Shown: positions 46,467-57,100, counted from the first letter of the stretch. The stretch: 64,000 nt of DNA from Crateriforma spongiae (GCF_012290005.1 NZ_JAAXMS010000002.1:992001-1056000), one strand, 5' to 3'. A program made the numbers and translations. Notes: generated by a model from the sequence alone, not told the origin.

Positions 46467-47837
46467 ATGTTCCGACACCCCGCTTTGGCCGGCGTCATGA
46501 TGGCGGTGCTGGCAAGCAACAGCACGATCGCCGATGTCGTTTTAGACTGGAACGCCACCGCGAGCGATGTGTTGGTCGCTGACCAGACCTATCAAAATCC
46601 TGGGATGGCATCGCGAACCATGGCGATGGTCAACATTGCCATCCATGATGCCCTGGCGGCAAGCGGTGTGGGCAGCGGAACGTTCTACTCCTACCACAGC
46701 CTGCCGTCGACGCAGTCGTCGTTGGCCAACGCGACGGCCGCAACCGCCGCCCACACGGTTCTGTCATCGATCTACTCCGGCCAACAGGGATCGCTGGACG
46801 CCGCACTAGATCAGGCCTTGGCCGGACACAGCATGGCCGACCGATCCACCGCAATGGCTGCCGGACAAGCCATCGGACAAACGGTCATAGCCAACCGTGC
46901 CAACGACGGCTTCAACACCAACGTGCAATATCAGCCGACAGGCGCCGTTGGCCATTGGCAGCCCGACCCGATCAACAGTTCACAACAGGCATGGGGACCC
47001 AACTGGGGTGACGTCCAAACTTTTTGCCTGCCATCGGTCGAACCATTCCTCCCGGCGGCGCCCCCGGCAATCACCAGCCAGCAATACGCCAACGCTTTCA
47101 ATGAAGTCAAATCACTGGGATCGGTAAACAGCAGCGAACGAACGCAAGAGCAAACAGATATCGGCAAGTTCTGGGCCTATGACCGACTGGGGATGGGAAC
47201 GCCGATGCGACTATACAACCAAGCCCTTCGAAACATCGCCGAGTCACAGATCAACGCCGAGGCACGAATCAATAACGTATCGGAAAACGCCGACCTGTTT
47301 GCCAAAGCAACCGTCGCGATGGCGGACGCGGGAATCGTTGCATGGAACGCCAAATTCGAACACGACCTATGGCGTCCCGTCACCGGCATTCGCGAAGCGG
47401 ACAACGATGAAAATCCGGACACCGCGGCAGATCCAAACTGGACACCACTGGGTGCACCGGAGATCAACGGGCCCAACTTCACGCCGCCATTCCCGACTTA
47501 CATATCAGGCCACGCGACGTTCGGCGGCGCACTGTTCACGACGATTGCCGAATTCTACGACACCGACGAAGTCACATTCTCATTGGAAAGCGACGAACTT
47601 CCCGGCATGATTCGGACGTTTGATCGACTGTCCGATGCGATGGCCGAAAACGGACGCAGCCGAGTCTATCTGGGAATTCACTGGAACTACGACGACACCG
47701 TTGGCCAAACCACGGGAGCCAACATCGCCCAGTTTATCAACAGCCAGCCGTTTACCGCCGCCGCTGTACCCGAACCGAGCGGCTTTGCCGTCTTGCTGGT
47801 CATCGCAATTCATGCGGCCAGACGTCGACGACGCTAG
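46467..47837 (+). CDS. Vanadium-dependent haloperoxidase with PEP-CTERM sorting signal
   Basis: 456 residues. All vanadate-binding elements are present: Lys296-x6-Arg303-Pro (KFEHDLWRP), SGH at 347-349 in TYISGHATF and Arg399-x5-His405 (SRVYLGIHW). The N-terminus has a short hydrophobic signal (ALAGVMMAVLASNSTIA). The C-terminus VPEPSGFAVLLVIAIHAARRRRR is a PEP-CTERM signal (VPEP, hydrophobic helix, Arg cluster) for exosortase processing. The protein should oxidise halide with hydrogen peroxide at the cell surface or outside. A PAP2-type phosphatase reading is the alternative, because the same fold and motifs occur there, but the length and motif spacing favour the haloperoxidase. Confidence 0.88.
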   Translation: MFRHPALAGVMMAVLASNSTIADVVLDWNATASDVLVADQTYQNPGMASRTMAMVNIAIHDALAASGVGSGTFYSYHSLPSTQSSLANATAATAAHTVLSSIYSGQQGSLDAALDQALAGHSMADRSTAMAAGQAIGQTVIANRANDGFNTNVQYQPTGAVGHWQPDPINSSQQAWGPNWGDVQTFCLPSVEPFLPAAPPAITSQQYANAFNEVKSLGSVNSSERTQEQTDIGKFWAYDRLGMGTPMRLYNQALRNIAESQINAEARINNVSENADLFAKATVAMADAGIVAWNAKFEHDLWRPVTGIREADNDENPDTAADPNWTPLGAPEINGPNFTPPFPTYISGHATFGGALFTTIAEFYDTDEVTFSLESDELPGMIRTFDRLSDAMAENGRSRVYLGIHWNYDDTVGQTTGANIAQFINSQPFTAAAVPEPSGFAVLLVIAIHAARRRRR

Positions 47838-47998
47838 ATTCGCGTCGCAATCCCAGCGTTTGGCCCCTCTCCGGGTGCGTTGTTCGTGCTCGGACCTTCC
47901 AAACAAGAAGTCCGGCAAACGGGATACGTCCAACGATACGTCCACCCTTTTGCTATGGTGATGGGGCATCGAAACATTTCACGCACGGAAGATTTGAA

Positions 47999-50371
47999 AT
48001 GCCCAAGCATCAAACACTTCTCAATCGATTGATGAGCCAGTTTCCTGGTGGACTGGATGACGCACCGCCGCAGCTTCGCAAAGTGATTCAAACCGCTGTG
48101 CAGCAATCGGAGCAAGGCGATGACGAAATGCTGCGTGAACTGATCGAAGTGTTCGACGGAATCGACACCGGTGCGTTGGTTGACTCCAGTGAGCCGGAAA
48201 TGCCGCTCAGCGATCCGCAAGTCGCCGAAGCGATGCTTCAAGCTCGTGACGAGATCGAGGACGCAGACCAGCTGTACGCCTTCTTGACCGATCAAATCAA
48301 GGCTTCGCCGAACAGCGTCGAATTGCATTACATCGCCGGCATGTACTGCGATGAAATCAAACAAGCATGTCGGCACTTTCGCGATGCCTGTGATGCCACC
48401 CGGCATCATGACACAGAAACCGTCGCCACCGTGATGCCGGGCTATCGTGTCGAGATGGCACAGCGATTGTCCGACGCCATGAAATTGGACGACGTCTGCG
48501 AAGTGCTGCTTCCGGTGGTCAACGAAGACTATGAGTCCGCACCCACCGCGATCGTCATGCTGATCGAGGCCCTGTTGCGGCTGGATCGTGATCAAGAACT
48601 CTCCGGAGTCTTGCAGGACATTGATCCGGATCCGTTCCCCATGGTCATGTACGCTCAAGCACTGCTGGAGTATCGCCGTGCCGGCGACACGCGCCGCGGT
48701 CGTGCGTTGCTGAAGGCCGCGAATGCTTTGTTGCCCGATGTCGCGATTCAGTGGATCGATCCTTCGTCCGTTGAATCCGAGGATGAAGTGACGAATCTGA
48801 CGGCAGAATGTTTGCAGTACGCGATGAACATAACCCAAGGCGCAGTTGACTGGGTCCATCAAACATTGGCCGACGTCTTTCCAGATTTTGCTGGACCGTC
48901 GAATCCCGACGATTCGTCCGATGCATTGACATCAGACACGCCATTATCCAAACGCATGCTGGCGGAACTGACCGACGAAGCCAAACGCGCCGCCGCATCA
49001 AAGCAATCGTGGCGTCTGCTGCACGGCCCGGTCAAAGACAAACGCTGTAACGATGCGGGCATTCACTACGTGGCCGTTTTGATGAATGACAGTCCGGACG
49101 ACGAAGGTTCGCTAAGGTCCTGCCAGGTCTTTCAAAACAAACCGAAACCGGCGTTGCTGCGTGAAGTCCTTCTGCGTGGCATTGTCGATCCGGTTTTGGG
49201 GCAGTCGGGACGGCCCGCTGAATTGATCTTCAGCACGAAAACTGATTGCAATAATCTAAAAGCCATTTCCGGAAAACTGGACATCGCTTGTGTCCACGAA
49301 CCTCACAACGTCATCGCGAAATACAGCATCAAAGGCATGTTGCAACAGGTCGCAACGATGATGCTGGACGATTTCAATCAGCATGGCGATGCACTGCCGG
49401 GCGACGCGACTGACGACGATGCCAACCTTTCCAATTTATCGCTGGACGATCTGCGGCGGCAATCCAGTGATTTGCCTCTACGTGGCGAAGACCAACAGTG
49501 GCTGGTCGGTATCTTTTCACCGCCTCTGTTCATCCAACATGGATCGGGTTCCGAGCGTGGTCGAACGGGTATCGTCATCAACAATGACGACGGAACCATC
49601 GTCGGCTTTGATTTGTCCATGACGGAGGCCAGTGACCACGAAGCGTTCGGCTTGCTTTTGCAAACCATGCGTCAACCCAAAGTGGGCTCTCCTGGTCGAC
49701 CGGCCTCCATCGTGTTTGCGCCTTCGTGTGCACCGCCCTGTATTGGCGAGAACGATGATTGGATGATGGTCGGTGACGATCGTCTGGAACAGCTGTTTAC
49801 CGAGATGGTCGGGGACATGCTGCTGGCCCAAAGCCCCGTGTCTCGGCCCTTGGTCAAGATCGATGGAATCACGCATGACCAGCTTGCCGATCTTTATGAT
49901 GCCGCGGCCGATTTTTATCTCGCCAAGCCATGGCATTCGGTCCCCGGCGACACGCTGATCACGGTCTATGATGACAGCACCCCTGGCGCGAGCAATCGAG
50001 TCGCCAGTGTGATGGGACAAATGGGCCAAGAATTTGGAATCAATATCTTTGACGACGAGTCCGCCGCACGGGCATTGTTTGAAAGCTTGGATCCCACCAC
50101 GATTCGCGGTTTGGCGGTGAATTACGGTGAAGCCCGAGACTGCATTCCTGTTGATGCTTGGAACCTGGAACGATATGGATGGTCGTTAGCCGCACCCCAG
50201 GCATACCCACTGATCACACAAATCGCGGCCGATTCCCAAGGCCCCCGTTATCAGTGCCCCGATTCGGCGGACGAACTCCTCTACCTGACCCGAGTCCTCC
50301 GCACGTTGCCGGCATACCTGGCCGATCAGACCCCGGATCCCTCAGTCGGGCTTCACTACGGCCGGCTTTAG
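47999..50371 (+). CDS. Unrecognised 790-residue protein with internal duplication
   Basis: 790 residues, no signal peptide or membrane segment, so cytoplasmic. The N-terminal half (about 1-320) is helical with TPR-like spacing (ELHYIAGMYCDEIKQACRHFRDAC, then AQALLEYRRAGDTRRGRALLKAAN). The second half contains two related segments, about 335-455 and 500-615, each with a GRPAxIVF/IFS strand (SGRPAELIFSTKTDC and PGRPASIVFAPSCAPP) followed by a helix. A last segment has DTLITVYDDSTPGAS and FGINIFDDESAARAL. I recall DUF6930/DUF7309-like proteins with similar parts but am not sure. Start ATG at 47999. Alone on its strand between haloperoxidase and the minus-strand group. Confidence 0.82.
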   Translation: MPKHQTLLNRLMSQFPGGLDDAPPQLRKVIQTAVQQSEQGDDEMLRELIEVFDGIDTGALVDSSEPEMPLSDPQVAEAMLQARDEIEDADQLYAFLTDQIKASPNSVELHYIAGMYCDEIKQACRHFRDACDATRHHDTETVATVMPGYRVEMAQRLSDAMKLDDVCEVLLPVVNEDYESAPTAIVMLIEALLRLDRDQELSGVLQDIDPDPFPMVMYAQALLEYRRAGDTRRGRALLKAANALLPDVAIQWIDPSSVESEDEVTNLTAECLQYAMNITQGAVDWVHQTLADVFPDFAGPSNPDDSSDALTSDTPLSKRMLAELTDEAKRAAASKQSWRLLHGPVKDKRCNDAGIHYVAVLMNDSPDDEGSLRSCQVFQNKPKPALLREVLLRGIVDPVLGQSGRPAELIFSTKTDCNNLKAISGKLDIACVHEPHNVIAKYSIKGMLQQVATMMLDDFNQHGDALPGDATDDDANLSNLSLDDLRRQSSDLPLRGEDQQWLVGIFSPPLFIQHGSGSERGRTGIVINNDDGTIVGFDLSMTEASDHEAFGLLLQTMRQPKVGSPGRPASIVFAPSCAPPCIGENDDWMMVGDDRLEQLFTEMVGDMLLAQSPVSRPLVKIDGITHDQLADLYDAAADFYLAKPWHSVPGDTLITVYDDSTPGASNRVASVMGQMGQEFGINIFDDESAARALFESLDPTTIRGLAVNYGEARDCIPVDAWNLERYGWSLAAPQAYPLITQIAADSQGPRYQCPDSADELLYLTRVLRTLPAYLADQTPDPSVGLHYGRL

Positions 50372-50773
50372 CCGCTCGATTGCCATCCTAAGCCGTGACG
50401 CGTCAGGGACGGGGCAGTCGCCACCATCCAGAGCCCCTTCCCGAGACCTCTCGGATAGCGATTCCCCCGAGGCGGCCAGCATTTTTCCAGATTGAAAAAT
50501 GGATTTCTTGACTGACCTGCTCACCTGGAAAGTTTGTCATAATCGGCCACGAATTTCTGGGCTGGGAGGTATGGCAATCAAATCAACACCAACGCTAGAA
50601 CTGGCTTTCAAATTCGCACAACCATCCGGACGATCGCTCTGAGATGGAGCAGTGCCGCCGGACAGATTGACTATTCAACTCCATCGTAATCCTGGAATCG
50701 AGACCTGCATGGCATTTGAAAACTCTTGACGAGCGCAACATCACTACCGTTTCGAAATCGATCTTCTCGACTG
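50372..50773. other. Convergent intergenic region
   Basis: 402 bp between the convergent 790-residue gene and the TPR-sulfotransferase. It is less GC-rich than its surroundings. I see no credible coding frame, RNA gene or hairpin with a T run. Both genes must terminate here. Confidence 0.4.
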
Positions 50774-52279
50774 CTAACCAAGATCTCTTCCTCGCGTGAT
50801 CCTCTTATTGGCGTGACGGCCATGGCGTTTCGATCTCGCAGAGTCAATCGGATGCGGTTCATCCGTTCGAGAATACGAATCCCAATGCACCCCCAATCGA
50901 TCTAAGGCATCGACCAAAGGATCCAGAAATTTTTCGTAGTTCTTCCAGCGATCAATTGAATGATGGTAGAGCGGTTGGCGTACTTGCCAACAACTGGCCG
51001 TTGCAACCGTACGTCGCGTTTGATGAAACGAAAGACACCCCGCATGCCACGGCAGTCCCAAATCCTGCAACAAATCCGAGGTCACTGCTTCCTGGTCCAC
51101 TACAAGTTTCTCATATTGAACGGCATAAATTTTTGCTGCAGAGACGGACTCCCAATGCCGTGTCAAACGCTGATACCCTGCGTAATAGTTTGCAAGATCC
51201 GATAAATCATAGCTGTACTCTTGCCCGCTTCGAAAGTACGTAAAATAGCAAGAAAGAATTGTATCCAAAGCATTTCGACGACAATGCACCAAACTGGCAT
51301 TCTGAAAAATCGCGTTTATCAGACCGACGTAAAAAAAATTACTTGGCGTCTTGTCACAAACCTTGCACTCTAGACTCATATCATTCGAAAACACTTGCTT
51401 GCAATACCATTCAGCAAGTTCAGAGACCTGCATGCCGGTCAACCGGTTCATACACTGCGGAAACCGCTCCTTCGAACTCAGTTCTTTAACCATCCGTGCC
51501 GCCACCTGGCTTAAAGTGGACTTTTCGCCGACACCGTCTACACATGGATGACTGGATAAGATCTGATCAATCAAGGTTGTTCCCGATCGCGGAGAACCAA
51601 ACACGAAAATGATCCCAGGAGTGGATGCCGCTTTCGCTTGGAGATCTTCCATCTTAAACGCATCAAAAAATGCAATGGACTCGTGAACAACCTTCTCCCA
51701 CCATTCTACTGAGAAGCGACCGATGACACTCTCATTGGCAATGCGAAATCGGGACCACGCATTATCGTACGAACCAAGATCGTCCAGGACTTTTCCAGCC
51801 GCAAAGTGCAATCCGGTTATTTGCTTTCTCGCTAAACCTGTAGCCCGTAGTGATCTGTCGATCCTCTCCAACAACCCATCATGTTCACTGAATCGCCGTG
51901 ATTTCGAATAGTCCAGAATCACCGCAGGGTCATAGGGGGAGATCCTTAAGGCCTGACCGAAATGCCAAGACGAACGTTCGTGATCACCGCAAATTCCATA
52001 GGCAACCGCAAGCGAATGATGAACATCCAGGCAGTCCCGCAACCGCTTTGCAGCCTTTTCTATAGGGCCAATTGCACCGTCAGCATCCAATTGGTCCAAG
52101 CGAGCCTGGCCAAGCCCAAGCAAAGCATAAGGATTGTCCGCATCACTCTGCAAAACCGCCTGAAAAGCATGTTCTGCGTCGCGCGAACGCCCCCTACCCC
52201 GCAACATTCGACCCAAGCGAATTCGTTCGCCATCCGCCAAACGATGAATCGGTAACTCCGACGGCATCGCCAAATCCAC
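50774..52279 (-). CDS. TPR-sulfotransferase fusion
   Basis: 501 residues. An N-terminal TPR-like region (about 20-130, for example AFQAVLQSDADNPYALLGLGQARL and WHFGQALRISPYDPAVILDY) precedes a sulfotransferase domain with the PAPS 5'-phosphosulfate loop FGSPRSGTTLID (227-238) and the 3'-phosphate-type strand HCRRNALDTILSCYF. It should transfer sulfate from PAPS to an unknown acceptor (protein tyrosine, glycan or small molecule). No signal peptide. 21 bp follow the metallopeptidase upstream on the same strand, so it is in an operon with surface-protein genes. Codon use appears less GC-biased than in the housekeeping genes. Confidence 0.88.
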   Translation of the reverse strand: MDLAMPSELPIHRLADGERIRLGRMLRGRGRSRDAEHAFQAVLQSDADNPYALLGLGQARLDQLDADGAIGPIEKAAKRLRDCLDVHHSLAVAYGICGDHERSSWHFGQALRISPYDPAVILDYSKSRRFSEHDGLLERIDRSLRATGLARKQITGLHFAAGKVLDDLGSYDNAWSRFRIANESVIGRFSVEWWEKVVHESIAFFDAFKMEDLQAKAASTPGIIFVFGSPRSGTTLIDQILSSHPCVDGVGEKSTLSQVAARMVKELSSKERFPQCMNRLTGMQVSELAEWYCKQVFSNDMSLECKVCDKTPSNFFYVGLINAIFQNASLVHCRRNALDTILSCYFTYFRSGQEYSYDLSDLANYYAGYQRLTRHWESVSAAKIYAVQYEKLVVDQEAVTSDLLQDLGLPWHAGCLSFHQTRRTVATASCWQVRQPLYHHSIDRWKNYEKFLDPLVDALDRLGVHWDSYSRTDEPHPIDSARSKRHGRHANKRITRGRDLG

Positions 52280-52300
52280 CCCGATAGAACTTCACCGACC

Positions 52301-53287
52301 TTATGAACTACTGAAAATCGTACTGGGTCGGCGCCACCACCACAAGCGAATCAGCAGCATCTGAATCACATAAACAATCAGCCAGCATCTGGACTCGGGG
52401 ACAGCCACTACAGGATACAGGAATTGGCGCATTGCATAGTCGTCGTTTCGCAATGGAAACCGTTCACTAATTGGATTGGTCGGCCCAATCCCCAACCCAT
52501 TGGACTCCATCAAGATATCAACACCATAGGTTTGCAAATCGGTAGACGGTACATCGAAGACGCCGAGGCCGATTGATCCCACGGGATCAAAGGGGTCGAC
52601 AAGAAGTGCCCATGAGTTTGTGAGCGTTTGCAAAGGATCATCGGGGTCGTAATTGTCGTCGATAAACGCGCCACCAAAATCCACGTCCCCCAGACCGATG
52701 GCATGACCAATCTCGTGGGTCAATAACCTTCGGAAGATGTCGATTGTGTAGGGCGTACTGGGGTGGTTGTTCAGATGCAAATCGACTCCACCGATGGCAG
52801 CGGACGGTTGGTAATCTTCGACACCAGAAGTCAACGCGACTGGCATTCCTATTCGCGAAACAGCCGTCAGTGCCCGGTAACCAGCCTGCCCCGAATTGCT
52901 GGCGATAAGATCAATCTCGGCCCCCCTGGGATCTAACCGTCCGAAGCCGCCAAGCGTGGCGACCGGAGTTTCAAAATCAGCAAGAAACGAGATGTCGGTA
53001 TGCAGCCCACTTACCGGGTCGACAGCCGTCCAAGCGGAGAACGAGTCATTAATGGCGTTCTGAAATGTGATGACGTCAGGGACAACAGCCCAAGTGAACG
53101 AATCACGAAAAGCTTCATACGATCCGCCGCTAACACTGTACCGAATACCTCCGTCCAGCGATCGTTCATCACCGTCGATGATTCGAGGTGCTGCATCCCA
53201 ACGCGCCTGCAAAAAATCCACCACGCCCCCCGACGCACTTGCGAGAGGAATGAAAAACAGAGTGACAAGTAGGTTAACCCTGATCAT
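52301..53287 (-). CDS. M10-like metallopeptidase with degenerate PEP-CTERM tail
   Basis: 328 residues from ATG 53287, preceded by GGGGAGGT (53291-53298). Signal peptide: IRVNLLVTLFFIPLASAS. The zinc site HEIGHAIGLGD (HExxHxxxGxxD) is that of matrixin-like (M10/metzincin) peptidases; ILMES may be the Met-turn. The C-terminus reads VPESRCWLIVYVIQMLLIRLWWWRRPST: a VPE motif, hydrophobic stretch and Arg-rich end, but with VPES in place of VPEP. It was probably exported and anchored by the PEP-CTERM route, or has lost that signal. Cleaves an unknown protein. Confidence 0.82.
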   Translation of the reverse strand: MIRVNLLVTLFFIPLASASGGVVDFLQARWDAAPRIIDGDERSLDGGIRYSVSGGSYEAFRDSFTWAVVPDVITFQNAINDSFSAWTAVDPVSGLHTDISFLADFETPVATLGGFGRLDPRGAEIDLIASNSGQAGYRALTAVSRIGMPVALTSGVEDYQPSAAIGGVDLHLNNHPSTPYTIDIFRRLLTHEIGHAIGLGDVDFGGAFIDDNYDPDDPLQTLTNSWALLVDPFDPVGSIGLGVFDVPSTDLQTYGVDILMESNGLGIGPTNPISERFPLRNDDYAMRQFLYPVVAVPESRCWLIVYVIQMLLIRLWWWRRPSTIFSSS

Positions 53288-53306
53288 TCGACCTCCCCAA
53301 TCATTG

Positions 53307-53340
53307 AGAAAAGCTGAAGGGCCTCGTGGCCCCTCAGCTT
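53307..53340 (-). terminator. Terminator after the small PEP-CTERM gene
   Basis: Stem AAGCTGAAGGGCC / GGCCCCTCAGCTT (13 bp, one mismatch, 4-nt loop) on the minus strand, followed by TTTTCTC. It lies 20-75 bp upstream of the metallopeptidase start, so transcription from the PEP-CTERM gene probably stops partly here. Confidence 0.65.
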
Positions 53341-53370
53341 TGTCGTGCATTCAGTAAATTCGCCGTAACG

Positions 53371-53979
53371 CTACTGACGAAGTTTCCGGCGTCGATAGGA
53401 ACGAACACCGGCGCCAGCACTCAATAATCCGAGGACGGCAAATGTGGTCGGCTCGGGTACCGCCGTCACTGTTGCCGACGTGATACTACCCGCAGCTTCA
53501 AACCCGATATCAGCCCCGGTAACGTCAGTAAGGATAAAGTCGGTGAGCCGAATCGTTGTATCACCGGGCCCGTCAAAAGTGAAATCGAACGAGAACACTT
53601 CGACAGGGTTGGCAAGATCGACTGCTGCTCCAGAGGTACCAAACGAAGCACCATCAATCAGTCCTGGGTTATCAAATCCTAATGGTGGTCCGTCAATCGT
53701 GAGACCCGATCCAAGCGCGGCATTGTAAGTCACGTTGGAATAGTCATCCGCATCGGTGGTCGTCGCCAGAATAGATGCGCTGGTCGACGCCAGGCCTGTG
53801 AAACTACCAGATGTATCTTCAGCCACCAAGCTGACGGTTACAACGTCGCCCAGGGCGAAAACGCTGGTTTCGCCTCCACCAGAGTTGTACGTTTTGAGCG
53901 CCACCGTGTACGCCGCAAAACATGGAGATGCCATCACCATTGCCACGATGGGGGCAATAAACCGAAGCTGTCGAATCAT
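53371..53979 (-). CDS. PEP-CTERM surface protein
   Basis: 202 residues from ATG 53979, preceded by AAGGAA. A signal peptide (LRFIAPIVAMVMASPCFAA) and a canonical C-terminal VPEPTTFAVLGLLSAGAGVRSYRRRKLRQ (VPEP, hydrophobic helix, Arg tail) define it as an exosortase substrate. The body is Ser/Thr/Asp/Gly-rich and beta-type (VSLVAEDTSGSFTGLASTSAS), resembling the cohesin-like or cadherin-like sections common in such proteins. Exact fold unassigned. The exosortase itself is outside the window. Confidence 0.88.
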   Translation of the reverse strand: MIRQLRFIAPIVAMVMASPCFAAYTVALKTYNSGGGETSVFALGDVVTVSLVAEDTSGSFTGLASTSASILATTTDADDYSNVTYNAALGSGLTIDGPPLGFDNPGLIDGASFGTSGAAVDLANPVEVFSFDFTFDGPGDTTIRLTDFILTDVTGADIGFEAAGSITSATVTAVPEPTTFAVLGLLSAGAGVRSYRRRKLRQ

Positions 53980-54051
53980 AAGAAATTCCTTCCGAAAATG
54001 GTAAACCGTGCGTTTTGGGGGAGAGGCGGGAAGTCCATCGAGTGGGATCAA

Positions 54052-54082
54052 CACCCCCACAGACTACATCGTCTTGGGGGTG
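54052..54082 (-). terminator. Hairpin after the giant Calx-beta gene
   Basis: Inverted repeat CACCCCCACAGAC / GTCTTGGGGGTG (12 pairs with one bulge, 6-nt loop) 26 bp past the giant gene's stop. The T-run on the minus strand is weak (GTTGATC), so it is a probable but imperfect terminator. Confidence 0.6.
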
Positions 54083-54107
54083 CGTCAATTCATTGAGTCA
54101 ACGATTT

Positions 54108-57100
54108 CTAAAACAATCCTTCCATCAGATCGTCAGAAGCCGTGTCATCTTCGTCCATGTCTGCCATGGCTTGGTCAACGGAGCTTGCTGAACTGCTGGA
54201 AGCCAGCAATGGGCTGACCGACGAACCGCTCAGCGAACCCGGGAACGCCGCAGGTACGGCATCGAACAGGCGAGGAGTGGTTTCCAGGACGTCGTCAATT
54301 GCGATCGTGCCAGACCCGTTAATATCGGCAAAAGCGAAGTAATCGGAATCCGAAGTGTCGCGGAACAGTCGCGCTGTTTCTGCCAGGACATCGTCCACCG
54401 CAACGGTCCCCGATTGGTTGACATCCCCTGGATTGACGCGGAACGAGAACACCAAGTCGCCGCCGGGAGTTCCGTTACCGGAATTGTCCAACCCGCTTCC
54501 AGTCGCATATTCGCCGTCAAGCAGGACATCTCCGGTGCTCTTGATGCCATCACCCAGCACCAACTGGAATGCGTCACGATCAAGTGGCTCAGTAAACTGG
54601 ATCCTCAATCGGTTTCCACTGACCGACGTTGTGAACGTCGGTACGGTCAGCACGGAATTGAAGCTGACTTGTCCGGGCACCGAAAGCGGATCAATGTTGT
54701 CACTGAACTCCACCGTCATCTCGGTGATATTCACCCATGGCAGCGGAGCGTTTTGTCCGCCATCGTCGGGCAGGACATATCCAGTGGTGCCCGTTGTCGC
54801 TCCGGTGGGATCATTGGCCTCATCGCGGAATCCCTGACTCCAAATCGGGTTATTGACTTCGATGCTTGTGACCGAAAGCGGGGCATCGTCGTCCGCGATG
54901 GTGACAACATCCTGATCCATCCCGGCAACGATCGTCGCATCCGTCGTCGCTGGATTGATGCGATAGATCACCAGTTCATCGGGTTCGGGTGTCGGATCAT
55001 TATCGTCGTTGTTGACATCAACGGTAATCACCGAAGACCCTTCACCTGGGTTGATTGTGACCGACGTTGGCAACGCGTCATAGTCAAGGGATGGTGTAGC
55101 AATCGGCGTTGCATCGTTCGGATCGGGATCAACCAGAATCGTATCCAGCAAGATCTCAATGGCCGCCCCCGTGGTGTTAGTGATCGGCATCATATTGCCA
55201 TCCACCAACTGGACGGTGAATTCACCAGCATCGTCAGGTTCGCTCGCATCCGGATCGGTTGCCTTCAGAGTGACGAAGATTCCATCGCCATCGTCCTGAA
55301 TTTCTGCATCCGCGGACGGCATCGCTGGATCCACATCGATGTCGGCGTTGCTAATCACATCAGTGATCGTCAACGTCAAGGTCTCGGTGGACTCAACTGC
55401 GGTATCGTTCACTGCCACTAGTGTCAATTCGCCGGTCGATGTATTTGCATCGATGCGGACGACTCCCGTGCCAAGTGCCGGGTTGAACGACACCAGATCC
55501 GCACCGGTGAAGTTGTAATCCATCGTGGGAGAGGCAATTCCCGGACCCGAGGTTGGGACCGAGAATTCGATCAACGTATCGCTATCGCTGGCCGCCGGAC
55601 CAGTGTCATCATTTAGGAAGAACACAAACTTCGCGTTCGTCCCTGACTCCGTCGCAACCGGATTGCCACCATCGGCGGCATCACTGCTGACCTTGACGGT
55701 CGCTGCGTCGCCGTCGTTGATGCGAACCGTGTCTTCAACGTCGGTGCCAACGGTGACCTGCGGATCAGCCGAGATCAGCGTCGTATCCAGGGTCATCGTG
55801 ACGAATTCATCGTCTTCCAGCAGGTTAACAACGACACTGTTCTCATTCAGAACGGTGTTGTTGAGTGCTTCCACGGTGATCAGAACCGAGGTGTTTGACG
55901 AGCTGGTACTGCCGGGAATCTCCACGCTGTACATTCCGCCACCCAGAGGGGTCAGATTGTTGGCCGGAGGTGCCGAAATCTGGTAGTCGTCATTCAACAC
56001 CGCGTCGCCGGTCAAGGTGAACTTGACCACTGATTTCGACTGACTGGGATTGCTTTGCGTGATGGTAAACGAAGCGTCCTCAAAGTCGGGCGTGTCACCG
56101 TCCTCGGATGCTTCTTCATCACTGGCGTCCACCGAAATGACAGCTTCGTCGTCGTCCGTGATCGTTGCGGTTGAATCGTCGGTAGCGTCGGAACTGCGGG
56201 ATCCCAGATCACCCGCATCCGGCGTCAACGATGCGACAAACGTCTCGGAACCAAACGCCGGCAAGACCGTGGTGGTACCACCTTCAACGATCAAATCTTG
56301 AATGACAGCGACGTCGATTTCCTTACGATCACCGGCACCAAACTGTCCTGATGTGAAGGTGATCGTTTTAGATCCGTTGTCATAATCCGTGCCGAAGGAC
56401 GCCGATCCGCTACTGATACTGGTTCCAGAACCGTTGGAGCTAAAGTTAGCTCCAGTTGCCGTTCCACCACCGAAGCTAACTTCCACATCGACATCAGTAT
56501 CAATGGGGTTGGACAGTTCCACCTCGAATTCGACCGGTGTCGTTGGGGATCCGTTGTTATACGGATTCGGCGAATCGGTACCTTCTGTCACAGTTGGATC
56601 CGCGTCGTCACTCGGATTGCTGCCCTTGGCAAAGATCGTGAACGTTGCAGTGTCGTTGTCCTTGATTGTCCCAACGCCGTTGTCGATGAAGATCGGCAAT
56701 CCGGCAGTTGGATTTGCCAATGAACCACCATCGACGACCAGCTGAGCGGTGAACGTTTCGTCTCGTTCAACCCAGTTATCGTCGTTGATCGGGACACTGA
56801 TCGTTCGAACCAGATCGGATCCACTACCATTGGCCGGGAAATTGACCAGTCCGGTATTGGTATTGACGTAGTCCTGATCCGAAACCGTGTTATCCAGCGG
56901 TGCCGAAGCCCCCGTTGCCGTGTCGGATCCGCTGCCCGGGAAAGTCAGGAACACGTCGACGTCCTGATCGATCGGCTGGTCCAGTTTGATGGTGAACGTG
57001 ATCGTTCCGTCATCTTCATCAGCCATGGCATCCATGACGGTGAAAGTGGGCAGATCATTGTCCTTGATCGTAATCGTCGCCGTATCCATCGTCACATCCG

